This document shows, piece by piece, positions 11,517 to 24,979 of a stretch of DNA of 64,000 bases. This DNA comes from Gonatopus flavifemur (lineage: Eukaryota > Arthropoda > Insecta > Hymenoptera > Dryinidae): assembly GCA_018340375.1 (NCBI GenBank), contig JAFFJZ010000007.1:20806001-20870000 (forward strand). Reading direction: 5' to 3'. The notes beneath the pieces are model-generated. The model ran no database searches and had not been told where the DNA came from. It saw nothing but the letters and a program-made list of their open reading frames with translations. How positions within the stretch are numbered: the first letter of the stretch is position 1; each line of letters begins with the position of its first letter. The translations under genes and the position numbers were made by a program.

Positions 11517-12271
11517 TATCTTGTGTGATGAGGCTCTCCCGAGCAGCCTCCACCCGGAGATCCGAACGGGAGGCTATTTTACCTCCAAAATATTTTACTC
11601 GAGATAAAGCCATCATGTTGTTGTTGTCACTTTTTCCCAATAAATTAAAATTATAAAATTCCAGATTTGGAAAAAGATTTCATTTCCTCGGGAATATTAA
11701 AAGATGTTAAGGAAGGTAGTTTCCCCTTGCTTTCCCTCCGTTTTTGCTGATGTTCCTGGCGTTGGAATGATTTAGTTTCTCTCAGTTTGTATTCTCCCTT
11801 TCGAGTAGTTCATTCCACCCGAAAAAGAGACCCAAATCTGAGATACTTATCCTCCCCACCACGTAAAGGAAGCAGACACTACCAAGGATAGATAAAAAGG
11901 ATATCAAGGACAGGTATCAAGAATATCCCCCTGGAAGACCCGCAATCATTCCACGGGGAGGAAGTTACCTCTATCCCTTATAAATATATCAAGAACATGG
12001 AAGTAATGTATGGTTCTCCGTACCGATTTTTTATTTTTGTTATTGTGTATTTGTTATATTATCATTGAATCATAGATAAGAATGTGATAAAATATTTGAA
12101 GGAACGCCAAAACTAATGATTCGATCGTTTGATTTGTATTATTCTACACCGTTGCGAGGTAATTGAAATATTCATCTATACATCGCCTGTATTTCAATTG
12201 TCTTTGTGTATTTTGAATAATTATTATTCAAAACATTCGAATGACATAACTCTGTCATTCCTTCAAACATT
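11517..12271. other. Spacer with a possible retrotransposon leader remnant
   Basis: The GC-richer block 11520-11640 (GATCCGAACGGGAGGCTATT...) stands out from its surroundings and may be the leader of the minus-strand non-LTR element left after an internal deletion. That is a guess from position only. The remaining 600 bp shows no gene or TIR pair. Confidence 0.35.
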
Positions 12272-12832
12272 CCCAAGCAGCAACAGAAGTTCAACGTATG
12301 TACGAAATAAAAACGTTCGAAGAATGTACGAATGAGATACGAAGAACATATAATGAACGTTCATAGAATATTCGAATGAAACTGTTTTAAATATACTTAA
12401 AACGTACGTGATACATTCAAAATATACGATAATTATTCAATCGACGTTCGATAGACGTACCGTCACGTTGTATATTCGATTAGACGCGATCGATGAATAT
12501 GCATAGCAACTATGAAACTACCCTGGTTTAAAAAAACCATTGATTCTCGCCAAATCTCACTAAATTACAGTTGAACTTGGACAATGTTCTAGCCGAATCT
12601 CATCCAGCAAATGTCAATGAGATTTGGTCAGAAAGAACAGTCGATTCTCGCCAAATCTCACTGAATATGGCCAAATCTCAGTGATTCTCGGACAATGTTC
12701 TGGCCAAATCTCATTTAATTTCATTTGTCGGAAGTAATGGATTCTTTTAACCAGGGTATCTCATTGGAATGTGCATCCAACATATTTTGAATATTCGGAG
12801 AACGTTCATAGTATATTCTGGTGCCACTTGGG
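12272..12832. mobile_element. CCCAAGCGGCA MITE, copy 2 (interrupted)
   Basis: It has the same ends as the copy at 10148 (CCCAAGCAGCAACAG and TCTGGTGCCACTTGGG), with TT on both sides. It is split by the CCCTGGTTT element at 12521-12756; without that insert its length matches copy 1. Confidence 0.8.
12521..12756. mobile_element. CCCTGGTTT MITE, 236 bp, TA target
   Basis: The ends CCCTGGTTTAAAAAAACC and TTTTAACCAGGG are flanked by TA. The interior has repeated GCCAAATCTCA motifs in both orientations. It interrupts the MITE at 12272-12832. Its termini match those of the 5.27-kb element at 53457-58722. Confidence 0.8.
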
Positions 12833-12873
12833 TTGCCATGTAAAATCTCATAAAATGTGTGCTACGAGCAAAT

Positions 12874-13743
12874 AGTAGGGGAGAGTCGGATAAGGTGGGA
12901 AACATTGATTATTTCTGTATGATCGTGTATTTAGAAGTGATCTACCTCATGTGACATGTAGCTTTTGATGTCGAATCTTTTTTGATGAGTCATAGACACA
13001 TCAGTATATATTGCTCTATTGTTTTCGTAAAAAAATGAAGAGGGGATTTATAAGATTTTTCCCCGATTTCTTTTTGGTGTTGGGTATGTTTTGTAATATT
13101 CTGCACGTCATGATTAAGATAAGTACTTCATTATTCCTTCTCTAGACTTCATCTTTTGAAATGCAAAAGCATAATGCGATCATTCATCACGATTTCAAAG
13201 GTATGGACTTATATGCATGTAAGGTATCAGTCGGGTAATGTGAAAAATCAGTTGTCAAGTGAAATGGGTATCGTTATCGAAAAAGTAGGTGCGTATTACC
13301 ACGTATTTTCAGTATTTCATGATAGATGAAGGGATAAAATATAGGTTTCACTGAGAATTCAGGTATATGCCCATGTGACACTTCATAACCGATTAGGAGA
13401 TCAACAAATTTTTCAGTTTTGAACAGCCAAAGTTTAAAATGCTTGAAATAATATATTTGTCAGTTATAAGCTCAAAATGAATGAATATCGTTATTCAAAT
13501 TCCAATCTATATTTGTTTTCAACAACTTTAGTGCATTTCCCACTTTATCCGAACTCTTTGGTGTCTAAAGAATTGATAAACTAGTGCATCAGCTTGAGAT
13601 TCGTGTGCGTTCATGTATCTCAAAATTAAGGTGAATTCTTGCTCTTCAAAGTACCACATTCAAGGTTCTACAAATTTCAACTCTTATACCTTGTATGAAA
13701 TCAAATGCAAATTTATTTAGACTATACCCGACTCTCCCCTACT
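12874..13743. mobile_element. AGTAGGGGAGAGTCGG TIR element, about 870 bp
   Basis: The left end AGTAGGGGAGAGTCGGATAA is matched by ACCCGACTCTCCCCTACT at the right. The interior has no recognisable coding sequence. The element type is not assigned. Confidence 0.7.
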
Positions 13744-16700
13744 TGAAAGAAAGATATTCCATCGCCGATTCTCATGTGCCAAATTTAGATTAATTAGTTT
13801 TATCGATTGTTTTACACGCGTGTGACAACACAAAGTAATATTTGAGTGAATGTGATAGAGATTATATTCAAAAGCACTGAACCATTTTATAAACGTTCAG
13901 AAAACGTTTGAATAAGTTGATTTTTCGAATGTACGCACGCATTCTTTTTAGAATGAAGAGTCGCAAAATTATAGGTATTTTCTTTAAGGCCTTTCAGTGC
14001 TTCTGATGTGGCGAGTTTTTTTGCTCATTCATTTCAAAAGTCAAGTAATTTATATTTCACTTTTGATGAAAAAATGACTCAATTGGATATTGATTTGATT
14101 ATTCGATGAGAAACGTAAAAATTCAAAATTAAACAAATCGAACAAATGTTTTATTTTATCATGCTATCAAAAATCTGAAAAAAATTGTTATCAGCTACTA
14201 AGAGTAGAGAATCTCAAATTGTTTAGATAAATACCTAATAAGTTATATGCAATCATAATTATATATTTTTACACGTAACTGTTCAAAGACTTATACAAAA
14301 ATCGAAATTTAGATAGATGCATGACTTTTATGTAGAATAGTTACTATTTCAGTATTCTGATTTTCTTTCCTCTTGATCCCTTCACTGGCGAAAATGCACA
14401 TACGCTCCAGAATTGAACTGAATTGCAACATTTTGCCAGCCAAGGGATAAATTGAGGTCATATTGCATGAACTGCATGAACCATTTATAAGGCACAAATA
14501 TTGTTGGACTTTTCAACGGAATTGATTAATAATAGAAGTGTGAATTAGAAAAGATCGCTAGGCATGATTCTGAAACTTTGAGAAGTTTTGCTTTAAAGAA
14601 GTGATGAATCGAATAAAAGTTGAGATCCCCGCTAGGCAATAATAGCCAATTGTCTTCATTAAAACGTATTTTGGAAATCTGAATGTATAAATGAGATAGA
14701 TATTTTACGTACTTCCTATCATGATTTCATCTGTTCTTGATTTCGTGCTCTTTTAGCTCTACATTCGATCGGTGGTTATAATTTTGTAATGTATGTTACA
14801 ACAAAATTCTGTTCAAAAATTCAAAAGACATCGGTTAAACGTATGAGAGCACTTGGGCGCTGTATCGTGAACACTTTTTTCCACTTCATTTATTGAATTA
14901 CGATAGCATGTAAAACTAAGATAGCGATGAATGGTATTCAGAAAATAACACTTTGTACAATAATTGAACATAAAAAACAGTTCTTGCAGGATATTCAAAC
15001 AGAGTTGTTAGTTTTGTTAGATTGGATACGTAAATTTAACTCAAAAAATTGACATCCTGTTCATGAATCGTCCATTTTTATACACATGTCTAACACAATC
15101 TTCCATTTGCAACACTAAGAACCATATTTCTTATATCTGTTCAGTAAAACTTGTAGCAAACAATTTATTTTTTTATACCTATTTCTTCGTTATAGATTTT
15201 TAAAATACCTATCGAGCAATAATATTTTGTGTCTATTGAAAGCATATATCAGCAAAATTACAAAAAGAATTTCTCAAAAAAATCTGCTTTTTGAATTTTG
15301 CGAGCCTGCTAATATTATGGACATTAGTATCAATTTTCAAGATTCTGTACAATTTTACGAACGTGTGGAGTGAAAGTATGTTTCATTTAATAATGCAGTT
15401 CAAAAATAATTAAATCATGCTTCAAATATGACAAAATCTTTTACAGAGATAATCGAAAGTATTATTCAATAACTTGAAACCGTTTGAGATATATTCTGAG
15501 GTATTTACCACGTTAATTATTTACAAATCCCTCAAATCTTAACAAACATGAAAACCCTGGTGAAAGGGAAGCGTGTAATAGAAAGTGTCAGGAACGTAGT
15601 TGAAAAGTATTTGGAACGTGGATTTAAGCGTATACCGAGCGTCAGGTGGAACATTAAGAGTGGTTCGAACGTATATTTGAAGTGTGTGAAGCGTATCGGA
15701 AGAAACACCAATTTCATGGAAACCGGGCTTTACGCCCGGAAGCGTAGTTGGAGAGTGGATAGGAAGCATATAAGAAGTATTAGAAAAGTAATCTGAAACA
15801 TTCTTACCCTTCCGTTACTCTTTATGACACGCTTCTCTTTCACCAGGGAAAGCAGTACTCAGTGAATGAGATATCAACAAATGTTAATAATATAATTAAA
15901 AAATCAATTGTATTATAAGATATCAATCAGATTGGTAAAAAGCTTTATTTCTGCTTCCTTTGTAACACGTGTGTGTATGGTGTAAAAGCATGTATCATAA
16001 AGATTGAAAACAGCGAAATCCCAATTATGAAACATATGGAGAAAAGCATGTATTACAATGTCCCGTGATTTTTTTAAAGTTTCTAAAGCGACGTTGTGAA
16101 AGAAATATGAAATTCAATAGATATAGCATCAGTATTGGATACATCACTAGGGTTCAATAGTAGAATAAAAAGAACTTTGTAATGCGTATTTTTCTTTATG
16201 GAAGACTGTGTATTTCGAGAAAATGAGAAAACTTTTTTGTGCTTCAATAATTGGGATCCATCATGTTATTTATTTTGAGTGAATAGTCATGTAAGATAGG
16301 TGTAGAGAGTCCTATTCTTGTTGTTGTAATATTGTCATCGTTAGATTCTATGGAATCACTTTAATTTTAATCTTCATAAATCAAATGGAAAACATTGAAT
16401 TCGATTAGTTTTGAATTGTTTATTTTTATTATCACCCATTATTCAAGGATTTTTATTTCAGATTTACTTACTTTACTGAACAATCGAAAGTTTAAAATTC
16501 ATCTAAAATAAAATAATATTTGAAGTCTCAGCAGAGCACAACAGGTTACCTCTTTCACTTACTGTACAGTTGGAATATTACACGGTCCATTCATCGCACT
16601 CATTTTATACAATCATTTGTGGAATGTTTTTGAAGTTACTTGACGTTTGAAAAACTCATGATATGAATATAAATTTTGCAGAAGTTCCATCCCAATCCTT

Positions 16701-17120
16701 GAGAGTTGAAATCTCCTAAGATCTAACAACTAGACTAAAGAATTATTTGGTGCTTATTGAGAAAATCCTTAGTAAACAATGTTGAAAGCATCCTCGATTG
16801 AAGTCTCAGTAAAGAACGTATTGAATCTTCGAACATAACAAGATATCTTTAATTATCTAATCTTAACAGTCGCCCAAATTAATAAATTAATTTATAGTTT
16901 CAATACAAACATTCGTGGAGCTTCTTGCAGAAATATTCAAATTTGAACAATTTTCAAGTTAGACGAATTGAACTAAAAGAAAAAGAAGAAGGATGAAGAA
17001 TTTAACGCTCAAAGTTTCTTAAACTCTTCAATCTATGTATAATTTTATTTGAAAAGCGATGTAAATCTTATTATTTATGTGCGTGTAATTTAAGATAACC
17101 GAAACCATAATTGAATATCA
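13744..17120. other. Intergenic, downstream of CFAP300
   Basis: 3.4 kb of AT-rich DNA with no convincing gene on either strand. The only recognisable element is the MITE at 15555-15848. The short frames here have no family motifs and no plausible splice partners. Confidence 0.55.
15555..15848. mobile_element. CCCTGGTGAAAG MITE, 294 bp
   Basis: The ends CCCTGGTGAAAGGGAAGCGT and ACGCTTCTCTTTCACCAGGG are flanked by AA on both sides. GAAGCGTAT-type motifs recur inside. It is related in its ends to 51310-51936. Confidence 0.8.
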
Positions 17121-18264
17121 TCACACGTTATACCCTTCAAATTGATGTATAAAAGTTGTTACTCTTCTAGAATAACCATCGATCAATAAAAATCCTATAT
17201 TTTGTAAATGTTCAGGATTGTATGGAAAATACGCTTCATTGCGAATATCCTTTGCAACCACTTCCAAAACCACTGTGCGTGTTGATAATTCATGCGAATG
17301 CTTCTGATTTTGCACCCTAAAATAATGATTGTGATGACTTTTTTCCTTCGACACCGTAGAACGAATATTTCAATAAAATAATAAAACCTTATGAGATTTT
17401 TGTAAATATTCTTTGTTGCATCCAAATAAGGCTGCAACGTATCTTCATATTGACATAAAATTCCTCCTAGAACTAGCAGCTGGAAAATACGAAATATAAA
17501 TTCTTGACGCATTTCATTTGGATACAGATTATATTCGTCACACTCTCCATCCAGTAGCATCTGAAAATTGGAATAATACGTAATACATATTTTGCATTAT
17601 TTTGATATATTTCATTTGAATCATTCGAAATTCTTACTCCTCGAAGATTGTTAGATACAATAAAACCATTGATATCCATATCGTATCGTCTACGAATTGT
17701 TCCTGTGGGATAAACTATACCGTGATCGGGATCCTTTAATCTATCGAAAAATGATAAATCTATAACAGAGCATGGGATTTGTTTGGCTTCCACATCAGAT
17801 GCTTTTATACCTAATGAAGGATGGTTCCGAAATACCCTTTTATTCGTGAATGTTCTAAAGAGTTTAATTTTATTGTGTACTTTTGTTACCTTGTTTCATC
17901 CAAACATTATTTTTGATGGTCAATAATTCCTTGGCAACAGTGTCATCCTTGAAAAATGCCTAAACAAAGTATTTATGATATTACAAGAAGGTTCTAAATA
18001 TTTAATTACCTCTGCCAAATAGTATTTATGATATTGCTGGAAAGGTTCATTGAATGTGAAATGTTGAAGAACGATGTTCCCTTCCAAGCCCCTAAATAGG
18101 AAAAGACGTGTGAAATGGGAATTATGAATACGTATTGCAGTCTCTATATTACATTTTTAAGAAATTTACCATTTGGTCAATGATTCTTGAGTTGATTTAT
18201 CAAACTTTTCTATATAATTTATTCCCTTAATTGGGACAAAAGTGTATTTCGGATCGAGCTCCAT
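17121..18264 (-). CDS. CFAP300: Cilia- and flagella-associated protein 300 (CFAP300, C11orf70 ortholog)
   Basis: Six coding exons on the minus strand: 18170-18264, 18010-18091, 17890-17959, 17638-17810, 17388-17560, 17121-17316. All junctions are GT-AG with consistent phases, giving 262 aa against 267 in human. Matching landmarks are an N-terminal YTFVPIKGINYIEKF, AFFKDDTV, a QIPCSVIDLSFFDRL segment (human CTQLSMSFFHRL), the strong block EFIFRIFQLLVLGGILCQYE followed by PYLDATKNIYKNL, and a C-terminal beta-rich region ending FEGYNV. CFAP300 is a cytoplasmic factor for assembly of axonemal dynein arms; in insects this would matter in sperm and chordotonal neurons. The start is the first ATG in frame, at a position equivalent to the human N-terminus. 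Exon 4 uses the acceptor at 17811; the nearer acceptor at about 17860 would break the frame. It is transcribed in the same direction as GDPGP1, with 715 bp between them. Confidence 0.9.
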
Positions 18265-18979
18265 TTTCAAACATTCATTGAAGTTACTATGGCAATGTAA
18301 TTACATGATGAGAACGGGTAGTTCTCATATACAGTACCGAAAGTTCTCAAAACTGTTTGAAAACACGTCAGTAACCTGGTGAAAAAGAGCTTTTCAGATT
18401 TCTTTCAGCGTTTTTCAGTGAGATTTGGAGTTTTTTAGTGAAATTCAGAGAAATTTTTAAAGATTTCCAAATAAATTTGTCTCATCAGAGTAGTTTTGTG
18501 GACACTGAGAAATCGTCACGCTTGAATAAGCCGTTCGTGCGTAAAACAAAAAATTTAGTTTAAAAATCGTTTCACGTTCGTGTCAGCTGTAATCCGCGCG
18601 TACCTTTGCTTAATATGATCTCTTATTAAATTGCAAGAAATCATTCAAGTTGATCTGCACCGTTTTTCATAGCTCATAGAACTATGATAATGTCCAAACT
18701 TTGATTCATGTCTAAAATTGTCGAGAAGGCCATCCGAAATGTCTCCAAAAAATATTGTAAGTATAAAACGTATGTTGCATACCTTCACAATATTTACTCG
18801 TTTCAAATTCGAGAAACAGATAAAAACACCAATTACATGAATTCGTTTGAGTAAAAATAATATAATTTTCGTACTTCATACATATGCACACTATGTATTC
18901 CATTTTTTCTCTTAGAATACCCTTTCCCTGAAATTTATCACATCTATCTGTTTATAATACCAATACACTGTACTGTACG
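18265..18979. other. Intergenic between GDPGP1 and CFAP300
   Basis: 715 bp that should hold the GDPGP1 3' UTR and the CFAP300 promoter. It contains a short TTTTCAGTG/AAATTCAGAG repeat around 18395-18450. No gene or element is recognised. Confidence 0.5.
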
Positions 18980-20972
18980 TTAGGACAAATTTTTCTCTAT
19001 TAATTCTTTCATATTATCTTTAATTGAAAGGAATACGTCATAAGTGACATCGTGTAGAATTTCAGCAACTGCTTTTTCTGATATATTTTCATAAGTTTCT
19101 TCAGCTAGAAATAAAAAAAATTTGTGAGATGAGAAAACTCAGAATTAAAATTCAAAACTACAAGGATCGTCAGAAAAGTTCTCGACCTGACACACAACGA
19201 TGATGATGCAAGTAGTTGATATATGCCCAACCAAAATTTTTGTTGGCATAACTGAAAATTTAGTGGGTTCAACCAAAAAGATACTACCAAGGCACTTTTA
19301 GTTCAGGAAAGCAAATATGATTTGGTAAAAGAATTTGTTTAGCACAGCCAAATTTTGGTTGGGCATGTAATAACAAAATGTTTTAGTTAGCACAACAAAA
19401 CAGTAGTGTTTCTCAGTGTAAGCAGATCTATAAATCTTATGTTTTCTTTGCAGACCGAGAATTTTTCTGAGCATTCTCGTTCACTGTAAACTGTATCCTT
19501 CACTGAGAACCCAATTTCTTCAACTTGAAGAAAATTTCTTTGCCCTCATCATGATAAATCTTGTTTCCAATGGACAAAGTAATTCATTTCAATGGAAAAA
19601 TTTTTCATTGAACTGAAATCACATTTTTCAAATTCAAAAAGGATTATATTTCTGTTTGAATTTAAGAATTTTTCGTTTCAATCTGATGAAAACTTTTCCC
19701 ATTTAACTGAATGTTCTCAATTGGAAAAAAGATTTATTAGAATGAGGGCAAAGAAAAGTTTCTTTCAATGTAAGAAATTGGGTTCTTAGTATTGTCTATT
19801 CATAATTCCAAGCGTAACATTATAAGAATATGATTTACTTCTTGTCAAAATGTGTCCAAATAGCTCACACACTGCAGGAATAAAATCCAAAGTAGTATCT
19901 TTCTGACCGAAACTTGACTTCCTAGCCCAAATAAATACACGAACATCATCATATCCTTCATCTTGATAGTTCACTTTTGCTCTAGTGATATAAACGTTAT
20001 GCGCTATTCCGTTCGTTTGTAAATAGTTGACTATTAAAAATGAATGATGTACTAAATTGTCTATGCTCTTGGAAGAAGATAATTTCAGACAAAAACCCTT
20101 GGATGGAAAATCAAGCAGAAGGAATAAAGGACCTATATACTGTTCAATATTCTGTAATGATAAACAATATTCTATTGAAACCTCATTTCTCTGAAACAAA
20201 TAACAGTATGAATTGGATCTACTCACAATATACTCGAGAAACATCTCATGTTTCAAGTAATAAAAGTGCCAGTGTAAATGATTAACGGATGCATGAGCGC
20301 ACAGGCTATTAAAAATCACTCTAAAATATCTAGAAAAAGTTAATCAAATCAAATTAATGTATTTGTAAAGTTACATATAATAGTACAGTGAATTATATTT
20401 ACACTGATGAACTCAGCAGGAGAATTTCAACAGCCTTTTGGAAACTATATTTTGTTATACATTGAGGTAGACAGTGTAATCGTTGTGGAATAAGCAAAAA
20501 ATGACATTTTTCGAGAGGACTGACGTTGACTGCTATCACGTCATTACCATCGCCTTTTCCTATATCAAAAACTATCTCTTTGTCAGGAATTTTTGTGAAA
20601 TTAAAACGTTCTGGATCGAATGGTTGAGATAAGGACGCGATATCTTCAGGTCTACGTCTATTCCAAGCTCTATCTGGATTTAACTGTGAATAAAATAAAT
20701 TTTGGTGAGAAAATGTTCAAAGATCTGTGGTTAATTGATTATTCAATGTAAACATACTTCACCTGCGCTAACAATTTATATCGGCCTTCTAATATCTTCC
20801 ACTTTTTGATATTCAATTGATATCGAAATAAATGATTTTTCTCTGCTTCTTCCCATTTCTCCTGTATTGCTGTGTCGAATGAAGATTCCGGCCCATTTTT
20901 ATTCAAATGGTAATTGAAATCATTTTTTATGTAATGAAGAATTGGAATTCTATTTTGTTTTTGCAACATCAT
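18980..20972 (-). CDS. GDPGP1: GDP-D-glucose phosphorylase 1
   Basis: Five coding exons on the minus strand: 20763-20972, 20403-20683, 20227-20329, 19839-20151, 18980-19104, for 343 aa (human 385). Phases agree at every junction. The catalytic HIT-type motif lies in SVNHLHWHFYYL, with His181, His183 and His185 forming the H-x-H-x-H signature of this GalT/HIT-superfamily enzyme. Other family segments are LNPDRAWNRRRPEDI and QPFDPERFNFTKI after exon 1, CHFLLIPQRLHCLPQ, LLDFPSKGFCLKL, and VFIWARKSSFG. The enzyme phosphorolyses GDP-D-glucose to GDP and glucose 1-phosphate and is thought to clear misformed GDP-sugar in the cytosol. Exon 2 ends at the donor GTAAAT (20397-20402). Introns 1-3 are 73-79 bp. 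Intron 4 is 734 bp and holds TIR elements. No lesion is seen. Confidence 0.9.
19222..19368. repeat. Inverted repeat in GDPGP1 intron 4
   Basis: TATGCCCAACCAAAATTTT near 19221 is repeated inverted as AAATTTTGGTTGGGCAT near 19351. A CACTGAG-type terminus (TTTCTCAGTGTA) lies just beyond at about 19426-19437, so this is probably part of a degraded TIR element. Confidence 0.5.
19501..19790. mobile_element. MITE in GDPGP1 intron 4, about 290 bp
   Basis: The ends CACTGAGAACCCAATTTCTT and AAGAAATTGGGTTCTTAGT form a TIR. ATGAGGGCAAAGAAA near the right end is also inverted near the left. It ends 48 bp from exon 4's acceptor-proximal neighbour at 19839 without touching coding sequence. Confidence 0.75.
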
Positions 20973-22992
20973 AAGAATGACGGCTTTTACATTTATTTAA
21001 AAATACTTTTTGTAACAAATTTATGATCTATTTATGCTTTTGAATGTCATATTGGTTTTGTTATTTCGAATTTCATAGTCTGAACACTGAATTTGAATTA
21101 AGCGACCCACAGAAAATGATGAACTGAGATCTCCAGTTGTGGCCAACTTTAAATTGAAAAGTTTAATGATCTTAGTTTTCGAAATTTAGGAAGTACTCGG
21201 GAATTCAAATACGGATCCACGAGGGATCATCATGCATGGATACATGTGTATAGCAGAAGATAAATCTGGGAATAGAAGCAGAAATGCAACATCGGATGAT
21301 TTGAAAAATTAAAAACTATTTTTAACAACAGTTAAACTCCTAATGTCAGTAAACTTGATAGATTTTTCACTCAGTCATATGTATTTGATTTTACGTCAAC
21401 AGACACTTGTAATATACATTGTCCTTTCAATCCCAATGTTCGACATGGACTCACATGGACTGGCAATATGAGCAGCATGATCAGTACAGTGCTGCCACAT
21501 CATATGTGTTCTAAAATACATCTTTGATACTCAGATAACAGAATTCTTCGAGGGATATCAATCTCATTTCCTTCACTTATTTCAAAACCTTGTTTAAATC
21601 CTTTGAAAAATGTAGTTTAGGTTGAATTGATTTTTAATAATCCATGATCAAATATCATACCCCGGTTACTTTTTTCAAACTTTCTTCTAAAATAACCAAA
21701 GAATTTCAATTTACATAGGCAATTCTAAAAGGAATTAAAAGTATGAATGAATTATGAAAACATGATTTATTAAAAAAGTTTATTATAAAATAACACTGCA
21801 TGAACTTGAACAAATATACTACTTGTATAAAGGTTCCCATGAGTACAATCCAGTTATTTACAATCCACGCTTTGTGTGTAAGATCATTCATACACGAAGA
21901 CATTAACGTTATCTCTTTCAGATCAGGGGTTTTGAAAAAGAAAGAGCGAAGGAAAAGTTTTTATATACAAATGTTTATATCGTTAATTTAATTCAATTGA
22001 GTCTAGAGTATGAAGTTTATAATGAAGCTTGTTATATAAAAGTATCTACTCTCAAATGGATTAAATTTCTCTCAGAAATGTTTTCAACAATGTTTCTTCT
22101 CCAACATTTTCCTTATCTTGCAATCCTTCGAAAATATTGTATGCTATGATATATACACTTTTTACGATCTCTTATTCCTATTTTGTAATACAAAGAATAT
22201 TGAAATCAAAATTCTGTATAGATCCAATGAAAATGATCAATTTCGAATGCTGAAAAAAAATGTTAAAGCACTTGAGGTTCTGAACACTTATATCAGTATC
22301 TTCAAAATCTTTGACTTCCCTAGAATTGTTCAGTCTTGAAATGTGATTATAAACTACATATATGAATTTTGATGAAAAATACTACATAATTATTGGGGAT
22401 AACTAAAAAGGATTATATATAAGTATATATTACTACTTTGCATGTGATTTCAAAATCAAACGACGCGAAGACAAATATTAAAGTACATTGGAAAACCTTG
22501 CAGAGATTTACCTACTTGTCCAAGTTTATTTACATATTCTTGTCAACTATTCCCTATGATTTCTTCTACTCGTTTACCATAAGAAACCAAGAATTTTCCT
22601 GTATATTCTTTTATTCCTAACTGAAAGACTTTGAGTATGCATATAAAATTGCTGTTATATAATTTAACGTTACCTGAGTAATTCTTTTTCAAATCAACAG
22701 TGCTTATACCATTGTTCTCTTTTCACAATATTCAAGCAATGATTTGATTAAATTATTTATGCTATATTACGAAAATACCTGATGAATTGCTTTTATTGTA
22801 TTTAATGGTGAATATGATGATCGATTTTTTCTTCTATTCTAGAATATCCCACTCTATATTTAGATTCATTGGAAAAAAGCTTCAAAAGAAAACTCTTATA
22901 TACTTATTAAAAATGAAAAATTAGAGATTTCAATCATAGATACGAAAATAAGATGAATCCATGATATTCGTTCGATTTTTATACAATTGATG
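20973..22992. other. Intergenic between ZAD zinc-finger gene and GDPGP1
   Basis: 2 kb of very AT-rich sequence containing the GDPGP1 promoter region and the 3' UTR of the upstream zinc-finger gene. I see no coding exon, RNA gene or clear element. Confidence 0.55.
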
Positions 22993-24923
22993 TTACATAT
23001 TTGGATATATGGAATAATAAGGATTTTTAAACTGTTTGGAATTGATTCCATAAACATTCGGATCCTCGACTTGGAACGGTGGAATGATATTTGGGGGAAG
23101 AGGTTTTTGATTATGTACATTAGCTATCATATACTGTGGACTCGGATTAATTTGACTTACCGGAGTTTCTTCCAATTTTCTTTGGGAATAAATCAAGAGC
23201 GGTGGCGGTGCATTTGGTGGGAGGGGATTATTATCTACCGGAACTGTAAATGTATTCGTTGTACCTGTCGTTTGTTGAGTTTTGCATTTCTTCACATGAG
23301 CGTACAAGGAACCCGCGTTGTTGTATCGTTTTGTGCAAATTTTACACGCGTACGGTCTTTGACCGGTATGCGTGTAAGTATGTTCATTCAACGAAGTCAA
23401 TCTTCTAAACGATTTTGAACATATTTGACAATGATATTTTGCTTCTCCCGTATGCATCGTTATATGCCTAGCTAAGGTGTTCGCACGTGCAAATGCTCTG
23501 CTACAATACTGACATATGTATGGTTTCTCCCCGCTATGCGTTCTCAAATGTAACTGCAAATAAGTGCTTTTTGTAAACGCTCTACTGCATACGTTGCACA
23601 CGTATGGTTTGACACCTGTATGAGTTCGCATGTGCGCGACGAGCGATCCACTTTGAGCAAAGCATTTACTGCAAACTTCACAAAGGAACCGTTTTTGGGT
23701 ATCTTTCACTCGTTTATGTCTTTCCATGTGATTAGCCAGAGATTGCGGTTGTGCGAACGCTTTGGGACACGACGGACATTTATGTGGTCTGTTATGTTTA
23801 TCCTGTAAAAGTAAACGTGTTATAATTTTGAAAATTATTGAATTATTCAATATTTACCTTCTTTTGAGTTTCAGGATTATCATTAAGTTTATTTTCATTG
23901 TCCGTATCATCGTCATCGTCGTCATCCGACATCCCAAATAATTCTTCATTATGCTTAGTTTTTTCATGATCTTTCAGCTTATCCATCCTTGAGAATTCTT
24001 TGCCGCAAGTCGAACAATTGAATTTGAGTCCACTATGCGTCGATATATGTCTTTTGAGATTTCGTTTAGTGGCAAATAGTTTTCCGCATTGCGTGCATTG
24101 TAAATTTTCTGCAGGTAAATCACTGTCATCTTCGTCTTCCTCTTCTTCCTCGTGATCATCTTTGATGTGAGTTTCGGCATCTTTAACGGTATTACTGGGT
24201 TTTGTTTCATTGAATTTTTCAACTAGAACATTTGTCTCGTTATTCGATAATTCGGTTTCGTTCTCCAAATGACTTTTCGCGTGAGTGAAAAACGATTTTT
24301 GGTACGTGAATTGTTTAGAACAAACTCTACATGAAAACTTAGAATTTTTCTTGTCTCCTTTCGTCATTTCCACAGAATTTGTATTTTTTTCAATTTTTTC
24401 AACGTTTTTACCTAATCGTTTGCCTTGATCGTTCATTTTCGATGATTCTTCGACTTGCATGGTATTGTGATTATTAGAAATATGATTTTTCAATTTTTCA
24501 ATGTTCGAAAACTGTTTATCACATAAATGACAAACATATCGTAATTTCGTTTTATGTTTATGTACATTCAAATGTCTCTCCAAAGAAGTTGTAGTCGCAA
24601 AAGTTTTTATACAATGTGGACATTTTTGTCTCGAAGTTCTGTATATCAAAGGTTTCTCTTCTTCGTCACTTTCATTTGTTTTTGGTTTAATTTCACTTTC
24701 ATCCTCACTTTTGATTGCGTCATGTGAACATTCTTCTGGTTTTATTGTGTTTTCTTGACGAGCATTAGTTTCGTTTTTTAATTCGTATTCATTTGGAGAA
24801 ACTTCTCGCTTTATACATTTTCCATCTTTCAAAGGGTCGAGAGAATGATTGACTATATCAAGATCCATGAGCTCGTTTGTTTCACATGGTTGGAAATTAG
24901 AATCTTCCTCGTCTTCCTCCTCC

Positions 24924-24979
<56 letters not shown>

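Noticed and set aside
17811..17870. Apparent frameshift before CFAP300 exon 4
   Set aside because: It disappears when the acceptor at 17811-17812 is used: phase 1 joins to GGT ATA AAA and the alignment to human CFAP300 is continuous.
20191..20226. A 36-bp GT-AG intron in GDPGP1
   Set aside because: Too short for an insect intron; the acceptor at 20152-20153 gives a 75-bp intron, keeps phase and removes residues absent from the family.
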